In this document: one piece after another, positions 36,168-44,149 of the stretch
Layout: each line of letters opens with the position of its first letter
Numbering within the stretch: position 1 is the first letter of the stretch
Source of the DNA: Bacteroidia bacterium
GTDB taxonomy: Bacteria > Bacteroidota > Bacteroidia > CAIKAF01
DNA length: 64,000 nucleotides
Direction of reading: 5' to 3'
Assembly: GCA_016742095.1 (NCBI GenBank)
Contig: JACVCJ010000001.1
Span: forward strand, 124,001-188,000
Program-made: the position numbers and the translations under genes
The notes under the pieces: model-generated
Seen by the model: the letters and a program-made list of their open reading frames with translations, nothing else
Told to the model about the DNA's origin: nothing
The model's database searches: none

Positions 36168-37112
36168 ATGAAAAAAATAATTCTACTTTCATTTTTTCTA
36201 TGTACGGTTTGTCTGCTTTCTGCCCAGAACTTTGTACCGCCGGGAACGTCCTGGTATTTCTCGAACCAGCTTTTTGGTCACTTCTGGGAGCATATACAAT
36301 ACGAAAAAGATACCCTGTTGAATGGAATCTCCTGTATGAAAATGACACGGGAGCACCAGGAATTTTACCCGACGCCGGAACAGGGATGGCATGCGGCTCT
36401 GCCAGCCCATAGTGTGTTTTTTCTGAAGCAGAGCAATGATACGGTATACCTCTACGATGGACAGGAACAGATGTTTCGCATATTGTATATTTATAATCTT
36501 TCCGTAGGCAGTGTGTTTGAAACGAACGAACCCGATACCTTCGGGCCGGGCTGCGTATTGTATCACCGGACCACCGTGAAAAGCAGCGGTACGCTGAACA
36601 TCAATGGTAAAACACTTAACTACTGGGAACTCGGTGGCGACGGAGATTCGTCCTATATGGCGCTGAACGGCCTGCTGGTAGAAAAAGTAGGGATGTTTTC
36701 CGGGTATTTTTTTCCGACCCTTTCAGGATATTCCCCTGATGGCGGTTGCCCGATCATCGACGGGTATAATCCCAGACTGAGTTGCTTTGAATCCGACAGT
36801 ATAGGCTTTTACCGCGATCCGCAGTTCACATACGATGATTGCAAATATTACCTCGGAACGGCAGCGGTTCCCGGGCCCTCCGTTACCATGCTCTACCCGA
36901 ATCCGGCCCCGGAGCAGGTTGTCCTGCAAACCTCGGTGCCGGGCACAGGTCAGGTACGTATCTTTGATATGCAGGGGCACAGGGTCGCCGAGATACTGAA
37001 TGCGGAAAACGGCACTGTTATCCGGGTCGCCCATCTTCCGGCAGGTGTGTATTGGGCAGAGGTGTATACGGCCGATGGCAGCCGTAGCGTGCACAAACTC
37101 ATAAAACAGTAG
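36168..37112 (+). CDS. T9SS type A secreted protein of unknown function (second of tandem pair)
   Basis: 314 residues. Signal peptide 1-19 (LSA|Q), then FVPPGTSWYFSNQLFGHFW and YEKDTLLNGISCMKM, both shared in form with the preceding gene. Also shared are LNINGKTLNYWELG and CFESDSIGFYRDP. The sorting domain begins VTMLYPNPAPEQVVLQ. It matches its neighbour along the whole length, so the pair arose by gene duplication rather than by gaining a common sorting tail. The function is unknown. It converges on the membrane-protein gene at 37121 with an 8-nt gap. Confidence 0.88.
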   Translation: MKKIILLSFFLCTVCLLSAQNFVPPGTSWYFSNQLFGHFWEHIQYEKDTLLNGISCMKMTREHQEFYPTPEQGWHAALPAHSVFFLKQSNDTVYLYDGQEQMFRILYIYNLSVGSVFETNEPDTFGPGCVLYHRTTVKSSGTLNINGKTLNYWELGGDGDSSYMALNGLLVEKVGMFSGYFFPTLSGYSPDGGCPIIDGYNPRLSCFESDSIGFYRDPQFTYDDCKYYLGTAAVPGPSVTMLYPNPAPEQVVLQTSVPGTGQVRIFDMQGHRVAEILNAENGTVIRVAHLPAGVYWAEVYTADGSRSVHKLIKQ

Positions 37113-37120
37113 AGAAGACC

Positions 37121-37549
37121 TCAGGCCGAAACCACGATCGAGGCGATCAGCAGCAGAAAACGCAGGGTCCAGCCCAGGGTGATCACCAGGTTCTGCTTCA
37201 GCAGTTTTTTATGAACGGCCGGGTCAAAATCCCTGTCGTATTCTTTCAGGGTCTTGTTGCGCATCATAAAGGTATAGATGAGCAGCAGTACCAGCAGCAT
37301 GGTGGCGGCGGCAAACAGCGGATAGGCCTTGCTCTGCGAAGCCATAAAGAACAGGAACACCGCGCTGGCCGCTTCAAACAGCATCACCGGGTAGGTAACC
37401 ATGGTAAAATTCATTCGTCTTTTTTCGGCAAAGTTCTCCCGTGCCGCAGCATCGATATAGGGTAGCATGGGTAGATATACCACCTGGATGAACCACAGGA
37501 TCCCCACATAGGCAACGGTAAGGAACAGGTTAAAGTAGAATATGGCCAT
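37121..37549 (-). CDS. small four-helix membrane protein, unknown function
   Basis: 142 residues with four strongly hydrophobic stretches (about 5-25, 52-70, 78-94 and 120-141). Between segments 1 and 2 lies the conserved-looking IQVVYLPMLPYIDAAARENF, and a charged loop TLKEYDRDFDPAVHKKLLKQ precedes segment 4. Size and topology suggest a small inner-membrane protein. I cannot assign it to a named family with confidence. It is a single leftward gene between the T9SS pair and the GtrA gene. Confidence 0.8.
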   Translation of the reverse strand: MAIFYFNLFLTVAYVGILWFIQVVYLPMLPYIDAAARENFAEKRRMNFTMVTYPVMLFEAASAVFLFFMASQSKAYPLFAAATMLLVLLLIYTFMMRNKTLKEYDRDFDPAVHKKLLKQNLVITLGWTLRFLLLIASIVVSA

Positions 37550-37614
37550 ACGCTGAGTTTATACCCCAAAGGTAGGGATTTCTGCCGGTTTGCAGCTAAA
37601 CACACAGCCCGGCG

Positions 37615-37645
37615 TTTGGCAAGCCGCGGATTTCTGTTATTTTTG
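37615..37645 (+). promoter_or_regulatory. promoter of the GtrA-FkbM-glycosyltransferase operon
   Basis: TTTG (37615-37618), 19 nt, TATTTTTG (37638-37645), both full matches. Transcription should start near 37649, 18 nt before the ATG at 37667. This rules out the in-frame TTG at 37616 as a start. Confidence 0.75.
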
Positions 37646-37666
37646 CCCTCCCGTCTCAGGAAAGAT

Positions 37667-38056
37667 ATGTTGTTCGGTATTGACATATGGCAGTTGTTCA
37701 AGTTCGGCATTACAGGTGCGGCCGGGTTCATCATCGATTTCGGTGTTACCTACCTGCTGAAGGAAAAACTGAAGGTGCACAAATACATTGCCAACAGCGT
37801 GGCCTTTATACTGGCCGCAACCAACAACTACTTCCTGAACCGCAACTGGACCTTCGAGAACAGTGATCCGGACATGACCGGGCAGTACATCACCTTTATG
37901 ATCGTAAGCATGGGCGGACTGCTGGTGAACAACGGCACCATATGGTTCCTGAACGACCGCCGGAAAATGAACTTCTGGCTGGCAAAATTCCTGGCCGTTT
38001 TTGTTTCCATGATCTGGAACTTCATCGGGTATAAATTCTTTACCTTTAACCAGTAA
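37667..38056 (+). CDS. GtrA family membrane protein
   Basis: 129 residues from the ATG at 37667. Four membrane segments and the family pattern FKFGITGAAGFIIDFGVTYL near the start, NYFLNRNWTFEN after segment 2, and IWNFIGYKFFTF at the end. GtrA proteins are thought to flip undecaprenyl-linked sugars, or help do so, for surface-glycan decoration. Its stop overlaps the next start (TAATG), and the following genes are an FkbM methyltransferase and a GT-C type enzyme, which supports a glycan role. Confidence 0.92.
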   Translation: MLFGIDIWQLFKFGITGAAGFIIDFGVTYLLKEKLKVHKYIANSVAFILAATNNYFLNRNWTFENSDPDMTGQYITFMIVSMGGLLVNNGTIWFLNDRRKMNFWLAKFLAVFVSMIWNFIGYKFFTFNQ

Positions 38057-38805
38057 TGACACTGTCGATACGCATAGGCAACTGGCTGTACCGGAACGCG
38101 TTCCCGGTATACAACCGCATTTACCCGCTTTTCAAGAACATGCAGGACAAACGGGAAATGGAACTGATCGGCAGCCTGGTAAAACCCGGCGATACCGTGG
38201 TGGATATCGGGGCCAATATCGGTTTTTATACGCGTTTCCTGGCCGAAAAAGTAGGGCCGGCGGGTAAAGTGTACGCTTTTGAACCCGATGCGCTCAATTT
38301 TAAACGCCTGTTGCAGAATACGGCCGGACTTACACAGGTACAGGCGGTACAGGCCGCGGTAAGCCACGAGAACGGTGTGCTGAAGATATACCGCAGTAAA
38401 ATGCTGAACGTGGACCACCGTACCTACCCGGTAGACGGTGCCGAAAGCGTGGAAGAGATACCCGCCATTACGCTGGACAGTTACCTGCCTGCCGCTCTGA
38501 AACCGTCTTTTATCAAGATCGATATACAGGGCTACGAATATTTTGCCTTCCAGGGCATGCGCGATCTCATTGCACGCAGCCCCGAACTGTTCATTATTTC
38601 GGAGTTCTGGCCACATGCCCTTACCCGTTCCGGAGCTTCTGCCGATAAAATGCTGCAGCTGCTGGACGAACTGGGACTCCGTATACAAGTGGTGCAGAAA
38701 AATGGACTCGAAGAACTGAAAGCAGAGCAATATTTGAATCTTGGTAAGTTAGAATTTTTAAATTTGTTGCTGAACAAAACGCAACATGAAGACAAAAACG
38801 GGTAA
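38056..38805 (+). CDS. FkbM family methyltransferase
   Basis: 249 residues. The SAM-binding Rossmann motif VVDIGANIGFYTRFLAEKVG (about 50-69) is followed by KVYAFEPDALNFKRL. The family end motif SFIKIDIQGYEYFAFQGM lies near 152-169. FkbM enzymes O-methylate sugars or small molecules, and in bacterial glycan clusters they cap or modify sugars. One-base overlap with the GtrA gene and a 20-nt overlap with the next gene point to one coupled operon. Confidence 0.93.
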   Translation: MTLSIRIGNWLYRNAFPVYNRIYPLFKNMQDKREMELIGSLVKPGDTVVDIGANIGFYTRFLAEKVGPAGKVYAFEPDALNFKRLLQNTAGLTQVQAVQAAVSHENGVLKIYRSKMLNVDHRTYPVDGAESVEEIPAITLDSYLPAALKPSFIKIDIQGYEYFAFQGMRDLIARSPELFIISEFWPHALTRSGASADKMLQLLDELGLRIQVVQKNGLEELKAEQYLNLGKLEFLNLLLNKTQHEDKNG

Positions 38806-40603
38806 CCCTCTCGCTTCAGCCTCCGGACCAGCCGCAGACAAACAAGAAACAAGCGGTGTTTTTGCCATACTGGATAAACACTTTTCTACACACTATACCC
38901 GCTATATGTGGGGTTTTACCATTTTTGCCCTGCTTATGGCACTGGGCAGCTTCCAGGGAAAAATGTCCATTGCCAACGACGATGCCCTGTACGTGGTGGC
39001 CGGTTACCGTATGGGCCAGGACCCCGTGGCCAATCCCTACACATTTACGGCTCCGCTGTACATTATGCTGCTGGCCCTGCTTACTTCGGTGTTCGGACTG
39101 AACCTGCTGGTGCTGAAAGTGGTTTCCCTGATCTGTTACGTGGGTTCCGTACCGCTTTTTTTCCGTGCATTCCGCGATAAAGTTCCCGCCACCCTGGTAA
39201 TGTGTGGTATGTTCCTGTTCACGACCAACTGGCTGCTGCTGGAATATGCCTCCTATACCTTTACCGAAGCGTTCTTCCTGTTGCTGTTCGCCTGGCTTTT
39301 TCTACAGTATTCCCGCTATCTCGATCTCGAAGACAAAGAACCCTTCGGCCGTAAGCTTATTCTTTCGCTGGTGCTGCTGGGCTTCATCACCATGCTGATC
39401 GTCACCACGCGTAACGTAGCCGTGGTGGTTATTCCCGTGATCGTATTTCTCTTTTTTATCCGTAAAAAATTTAAAGAGGGCCTGGTGTATGGCGTGGCAC
39501 TGGGAGCGTTCGTCGGGCTGCGCGAACTGCTGTTTCATCTGATCTGGGGCGATAAACTGAACCAGTACAAGGGGCAGGGAAGCCGCATCATGTACAAGGA
39601 TTACTACAGCGATGCAGCGGGTAAGGAAGATTTTGCGGGCCTGCTGGTCCGTTTTAAGACCAACTGTGCCTTTTATACCGAGCGTTTCCTGGAAACACTG
39701 GGTTTTATAGATCCCTATTCGGCCATTAAGCCCGGTACGTACGGAGCGGCCGCCTTTCTGTTTGCGTCGCTGCTGGTTGCCGGACTCGTATTTGCCCTGC
39801 TGCGCCGCAACCGCATGGTGCAGTTCGTTGCCTTCTTTGCCCTGTCTTTGCTCGGCGCCACTTTTGTAGCCCTGCAGACCAGCTGGGCCCAGCACCGATT
39901 TATTGCCGTATATGTACATCTTATTGCCATTACCATTCTCTTTTTCCTGTATATCCTGAGTGCCCGCCGTAAAGTGAACCTGATGCAGGTCTTTGTGCTG
40001 CTTGTGTTCGTTATAACGGGTATTTCGTCGCTTATGAGTTCCCTGAAACGGCTCAACGAGAATATACCGGTGGCCATTGCCAACCTGCAGGGCGATAAAT
40101 ACAAGGGCTATACCCCCGACTGGGTGAACTTTCTGAAAGCAGGGGAGTGGTGCGCCAAAAATCTGCCGGCCGATGCCGTGGTGGCCAGCCGGAAAGAACC
40201 GATGTCGTACCTGTACAGCGGCGGCCGCAATTTCTTCCCCATCTACAAGATACCTGCAGACAGCGTTACCGGCAAACCCATACAGGACGCCGATGCCATG
40301 GTGGAATACCTGCGGAATGTACCGGTAGGTTCTTTCAAGGGGAAACAGGTAGATTATTTTATGCTGGCACAGCTGCGTCTGGACCTTAAACGCAAGATCC
40401 CCGGACGTTTCATCAATACGTTGCACAATACGCTGTACCCCATCGAGGCCAAATACCCGGGCTGCCTCAAACCCATACACACCGAAGGCAGGGACGAAAT
40501 AACCCAGATCGTAAAACTCGATTACCGGTTTATCGATTCCATGCGTGTGGTAATGGCAGCGGCGCCTCCGGCCGTGCAGGACCCGCCGGCAGCTGCAAAA
40601 TAA
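38786..40603 (+). CDS. polytopic GT-C type glycosyltransferase-like protein
   Basis: 605 residues. A soluble N-terminus of about 35 residues precedes roughly eleven hydrophobic segments to about residue 420, then a soluble C-terminal domain (about 425-605). The first external loop contains SIANDDALYVVAGYRM with adjacent acids, as in the GT39/GT83 (ArnT/PMT-like) enzymes that use lipid-linked sugars. The C-domain has WCAKNLPADAVVASRKEPMS, like the periplasmic ends of such proteins. Acceptor and sugar are unknown. It overlaps the FkbM gene by 20 nt. Confidence 0.8.
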   Translation: MKTKTGNPLASASGPAADKQETSGVFAILDKHFSTHYTRYMWGFTIFALLMALGSFQGKMSIANDDALYVVAGYRMGQDPVANPYTFTAPLYIMLLALLTSVFGLNLLVLKVVSLICYVGSVPLFFRAFRDKVPATLVMCGMFLFTTNWLLLEYASYTFTEAFFLLLFAWLFLQYSRYLDLEDKEPFGRKLILSLVLLGFITMLIVTTRNVAVVVIPVIVFLFFIRKKFKEGLVYGVALGAFVGLRELLFHLIWGDKLNQYKGQGSRIMYKDYYSDAAGKEDFAGLLVRFKTNCAFYTERFLETLGFIDPYSAIKPGTYGAAAFLFASLLVAGLVFALLRRNRMVQFVAFFALSLLGATFVALQTSWAQHRFIAVYVHLIAITILFFLYILSARRKVNLMQVFVLLVFVITGISSLMSSLKRLNENIPVAIANLQGDKYKGYTPDWVNFLKAGEWCAKNLPADAVVASRKEPMSYLYSGGRNFFPIYKIPADSVTGKPIQDADAMVEYLRNVPVGSFKGKQVDYFMLAQLRLDLKRKIPGRFINTLHNTLYPIEAKYPGCLKPIHTEGRDEITQIVKLDYRFIDSMRVVMAAAPPAVQDPPAAAK

Positions 40604-40615
40604 AAACGCAGGGTA

Positions 40616-41470
40616 TTACGCTTTGGATGCCGGTACGGCCACCAGGTCCACCGTGCCGTAGCGCGGAATATGGTCCGTGTAGTTCTCCGGCGTTACGGGC
40701 TGTCCTTCCGGCATAAATACCGCGTAGCCCAGTGCCTGGAAATAGTTGTGGTAATCGCTGTAGCGGATGCCTTTTTCTTCCATCACATATTCGCCGATCT
40801 CGAATACGATCTGCGGCTTAAAGCCGGCAATGAGATTGCGGCAGCCTTTCAGCACTTCGTATTCATGTCCGTCGGTATCGATCTTGATGAGGTCGATGCG
40901 GCTGATGTTCCGTTCGGCGCAATAATCGTCGAGACGTACCGAAGGAATATTGTTCCCCGTTTTTTTTACGCCCTGGTGAATGGAATGCTTGTCCGAACCG
41001 CCGGTCACGGGCCAGCTGCTGAATACCTCCACGTTTACCGATTCGCGGGCCTCGCTGCTGATGAAGGCCTGGTTTACGGTGATGTGTGCCGCCTCGGCGG
41101 GATTCAGTTCCATATTGCGTTCAAACTTACGCAGTGCGTAATCGGTGGGCTCAAAGCTGTGTACCTGGCCTTTGGGCGCCCGCTGTGCAAACATCAGGGC
41201 CATTACGCCGGCATTGCCTCCCACGTCGAAAATAACGGCGTCGGCCGGAATTTTAATGATATCGTTGTTGTACACGTGTTTCTGGAAATTTCCGAACCAG
41301 AACAGGTGCAGGTCAATGCCCTCACGGATGTCCAGCTCAAAAGTAATGCCTCCTCTTTTCACCACCTGCACCGGGTTCCAGATAAAGATACGGGTGAAAA
41401 TATACAGTATCCTCGCTATGAATATTTTGATGCGGGTGATCTTGAGGCGTCTCAGAATGAATTTTTTCAT
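40616..41470 (-). CDS. FkbM family methyltransferase (second)
   Basis: 284 residues. The N-terminal stretch is basic and hydrophobic (IKIFIARILYIFTRIFIW) and may touch the membrane. The SAM motif is VIFDVGGNAGVMALMFAQRA (about 78-97), then QVHSFEPTDYALRKF. The second motif is RIDLIKIDTDGHEYEVLKGC. It resembles the FkbM gene at 38056 only at family level. It lies leftward, convergent with the GT-C gene and divergent from the methyltransferase-GT2 fusion, inside the glycan-type region. Confidence 0.92.
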   Translation of the reverse strand: MKKFILRRLKITRIKIFIARILYIFTRIFIWNPVQVVKRGGITFELDIREGIDLHLFWFGNFQKHVYNNDIIKIPADAVIFDVGGNAGVMALMFAQRAPKGQVHSFEPTDYALRKFERNMELNPAEAAHITVNQAFISSEARESVNVEVFSSWPVTGGSDKHSIHQGVKKTGNNIPSVRLDDYCAERNISRIDLIKIDTDGHEYEVLKGCRNLIAGFKPQIVFEIGEYVMEEKGIRYSDYHNYFQALGYAVFMPEGQPVTPENYTDHIPRYGTVDLVAVPASKA

Positions 41471-41487
41471 AAAGTAAATTGCTGATC

Positions 41488-41516
41488 CAAAGGTAAAAAA
41501 AACACCCTATTGCAAA
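41488..41516 (-). promoter_or_regulatory. promoter of the second FkbM gene
   Basis: On the minus strand TTTG (41516-41513), 17 nt, then TACCTTTG (41495-41488). The -7 box is perfect and the spacer short. Predicted start near 41484, 14 nt before the ATG. Confidence 0.55.
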
Positions 41517-41613
41517 AGGGAATGCGCGATATTGCCCATAGGTTTAAGGCCAGGCGGCGCTGTGTATGTGGCAATTTAGCACGAATAAAAATGCGAATTG
41601 CGCCGCAAAAATT

Positions 41614-41621
41614 TATATTTG
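41614..41621 (+). promoter_or_regulatory. -7 box of the methyltransferase-GT2 fusion gene
   Basis: A perfect TATATTTG. A TTG at 41598-41600 is only 13 nt away, too close for a standard -33. If used, transcription starts near 41625 and only starts after that point can be real, favouring the TTG at 41669. Confidence 0.45.
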
Positions 41622-41668
41622 TGGGCTCCGGAAAAGAGTTTTCCGACACAAAAATACAGAGATCCGTA

Positions 41669-43099
41669 TTGAAAAGTAATCTACCACATACCGAACACCT
41701 GGGATATTTTGACCAGATCGCTCCCGGGCTCCGGAAATACCGTTCTTCACGCCGTTATTACTGGAACGATATCGTACGCTACTGCAATTTTTATATTCAC
41801 GAAGAAGATTCCGTGCTGGAAGTAGGCTGTGCCAACGGCGACAGTCTGGCCCGCCTGAAAGGCCGCGAAAGAACAGGCATCGACTTCAGTGAAGCGATGA
41901 TCGCCGAAGCGCGTAAGGCACATCCGGGCATTCACTTTCATGTGATGAATGCCGAGCAGATCACCCTGGAACAAAAATTCGACGTGATCGTTATTTCCAA
42001 TTCCATCGGTTTTTTCTTTGATGTACAAAAGGTGCTGGAAGAGATCCGAAAGGTATCGCACCGGCATACCCGCGTTATCATCACATATTACAACCACCTG
42101 TGGGAACCCCTGCTGAAACTGGGCGAAACGCTGGGAATAAAACGCAGAACACCTACACAAAGCTGGCTTTCGTCGCGCGACCTGGACAATATGCTGGAAC
42201 TGGCCGGCTGGGAAAGCTTCCGCAGTACACGGCGCATGCTGCTGCCCTACAATATTCCCCTGCTGTCCTGGTTCACGAATAAGTACATAGCCAAGCTGCC
42301 GTTCTTCAATGCTTTCTGCATCAATAATTACATCAATGCCCGCCTGGTGCAGGACATAAACGAAGATACCTCGCAGAAGTATTCCACCACCGTGGTGATC
42401 CCGGCCCGTAACGAAAGCGGTAACATCGAAAATGCCATCCTGCGTCTGCCGCGCTTTGGCAAACACGTGGAGATCATTTTTGTGGAAGGCAACAGTACCG
42501 ACGATACCTGGGACAAGATACAGGAGATACAACAGAAGTACAAAGACACGCACGATATCAAGATTGCCCGCCAGGACGGTAAGGGCAAAGGCGATGCGGT
42601 GCGCAAGGGCTATGCCATGGCCACAGGCGATATACTCATGATCCTCGACGCCGACCTCACGGTTCCGCCCGAAGATATTCCCAAGTTCTACGAAGCCATT
42701 GCCAGCGGTAAGGCCGAGTTCATCAACGGTTCGCGCCTGGTGTACCCGATGGAAAAAAATGCCATGCGTTTCCTGAACATGCTGGGCAACAAATTTTTCT
42801 CCATGCTGTTCTCCTGGCTGCTCGAGCAGCACATCAAGGATACGCTTTGCGGCACCAAGGTAATGTTCCGTACCGATTACCAGCGCCTGGCGGCCAACCG
42901 CAAGTTCTTCGGGGAGTTCGATCCCTTTGGGGATTACGACCTGCTGTTCGGCGCCTACAAGCTCAATCTTAAAATTATGGACCTGCCCATACGGTACCGC
43001 GAGCGTACGTACGGCGATACCAATATCTCGCGTTTTAAGCACGGACTGCTGCTGCTGCGTATGTGCTGGTTCGCCGCAGGAAAGATCAAATTCATATAA
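41669..43099 (+). CDS. fusion of SAM-dependent methyltransferase and GT2 glycosyltransferase
   Basis: 476 residues if started at the TTG at 41669 (MKSNLPHTEHLGYFDQIAPG). In-frame ATGs at 41591 or 41510 lie upstream of the -7 box and add residues unlike a domain. The N-terminal half is a class-I methyltransferase (VLEVGCANGDSLARL near residue 49). The C-terminal half, from about 237, is a GT2 transferase: STTVVIPARNESGNI, then MILDADLTVPPEDIPKF with the DxD-type acids, then LCGTKVMFRT. The GT2 part resembles dolichol-phosphate-mannose-synthase-like enzymes, which make lipid-linked sugars that GT-C enzymes use. It could supply the GT-C protein at 38786 (inference). Confidence 0.88.
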   Translation: MKSNLPHTEHLGYFDQIAPGLRKYRSSRRYYWNDIVRYCNFYIHEEDSVLEVGCANGDSLARLKGRERTGIDFSEAMIAEARKAHPGIHFHVMNAEQITLEQKFDVIVISNSIGFFFDVQKVLEEIRKVSHRHTRVIITYYNHLWEPLLKLGETLGIKRRTPTQSWLSSRDLDNMLELAGWESFRSTRRMLLPYNIPLLSWFTNKYIAKLPFFNAFCINNYINARLVQDINEDTSQKYSTTVVIPARNESGNIENAILRLPRFGKHVEIIFVEGNSTDDTWDKIQEIQQKYKDTHDIKIARQDGKGKGDAVRKGYAMATGDILMILDADLTVPPEDIPKFYEAIASGKAEFINGSRLVYPMEKNAMRFLNMLGNKFFSMLFSWLLEQHIKDTLCGTKVMFRTDYQRLAANRKFFGEFDPFGDYDLLFGAYKLNLKIMDLPIRYRERTYGDTNISRFKHGLLLLRMCWFAAGKIKFI

Positions 43100-43114
43100 A
43101 AGAACCGTACAGAT

Positions 43115-43150
43115 AAAAAAAGAGGGCCCCGGAAAGGAAGCCCTCTTTTT
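43115..43150. terminator. bidirectional terminator
   Basis: AGAGGGC (43121-43127), a 12-nt loop, GCCCTCT (43140-43146), T-run to 43150, and an A-run at 43115-43120 giving a T-run on the minus strand. It serves the rightward fusion gene and the leftward T9SS gene. Confidence 0.9.
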
Positions 43151-43171
43151 ATTTTAAATACGTTTAAACGC

Positions 43172-44116
43172 TTACTTCTTGATGAAAGAAGAACGTTTTA
43201 CGATACGTTTGCCATCGCTTAGTGTAGCGGTATACATACCGGCTGCCAGTGCATTTATGTTCACGCTGGCGGTCTGGCCCATGTACGTTTGGGTAAGTAC
43301 GGTCTTCCCGGTAGCGTCGATGATGTTCAGACGGCCGTTCTGGATGTTCTCTGTGTAGGTAACCGTGATCACGTCCGAAGCGGGGTTCGGGAAGATGTTC
43401 ATGGTTTCGTTGTTCATGAGCTCTTCGTTCAGGCCCATGGTATAATCGAAAGACATATCGTCCATCCACAGGGTGCTGCCTACTTTACCCTGGCCCTGTG
43501 TCAGGTTCTGCAGGTTGTAGCCGGCGCTGGCTACGCATACGATCACGATAGAGTCCGGCGTACCGGCCGCTAATTCCTGGAAGGGAATTTCAAAAGCTGT
43601 CCAGTTGCTAACGGTTTGCTTGATCACCATTTTGGCAACGGTAAGCGTTTCGCGCACGCCGCCGTTGTTACGTACGGTAGCAGCGCTGATCTCTGCTGAA
43701 TCGCCCTGTACGGACGTGTAACGGTACCAGCCTTTGAATTTTTTAGGACTGTCGGTAAAAGGTACACCCAGTTTAGCGCCGATGTTCGGGCTGTAGTAAG
43801 GTTTTACGGTACCCAGTAAACCCGGTACAAAAATGGTAGTACCCACCAGGGTAACGCTGCCGGAAACCAGGCGTGCAGCATACGAACCGCCGTGTACATT
43901 ACTGGTCTCTTTAAAGCAGGTAATGGGCGGATTGCCGGGGAAGGAAGAAATTTCGTTCAGGGAGAACAGCATACCGCCGGTAGGCTCTTCATACGTGGGA
44001 GGAGGCGTAGTGTGGGTTGCCCAGCTTTCCAGGTCGCCGTTGATCAGCGGAGCCTGTGCAGAAGCGGTATACGCCGTGAAAAGTGCAGAAGCAATAAGTA
44101 AAAGTTTACGTTTCAT
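43172..44116 (-). CDS. T9SS type A secreted protein with PCMD-like beta-sandwich
   Basis: 314 residues. Signal peptide 1-20 (ASA|Q). The mature part begins PLINGDLESW, includes GSYAARLVSG and PKKFKGWYRYTSVQGDSAEI, and ends with LWMDDMSFDY. This order (N-G-x-x-E-x-W, K-G-W-Y-x-Y, x-D-D-x-S-x-x-Y) is that of the PCMD / carbohydrate-binding-like jelly rolls in Bacteroidota exoproteins. The T9SS domain starts NIFPNPASDVITVTY. It follows the TonB receptor gene by 33 nt on the same strand, so the two are probably one operon: a surface protein plus its receptor. Confidence 0.88.
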   Translation of the reverse strand: MKRKLLLIASALFTAYTASAQAPLINGDLESWATHTTPPPTYEEPTGGMLFSLNEISSFPGNPPITCFKETSNVHGGSYAARLVSGSVTLVGTTIFVPGLLGTVKPYYSPNIGAKLGVPFTDSPKKFKGWYRYTSVQGDSAEISAATVRNNGGVRETLTVAKMVIKQTVSNWTAFEIPFQELAAGTPDSIVIVCVASAGYNLQNLTQGQGKVGSTLWMDDMSFDYTMGLNEELMNNETMNIFPNPASDVITVTYTENIQNGRLNIIDATGKTVLTQTYMGQTASVNINALAAGMYTATLSDGKRIVKRSSFIKK

Positions 44117-44149
44117 ATTCTCTCGATATTTAATTTAAAAACAAAGATA

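Noticed and set aside
41747-43042. 431-codon open frame antisense to the methyltransferase-GT2 fusion
   Set aside because: No recognisable domain, and it lies wholly inside a well-supported gene.
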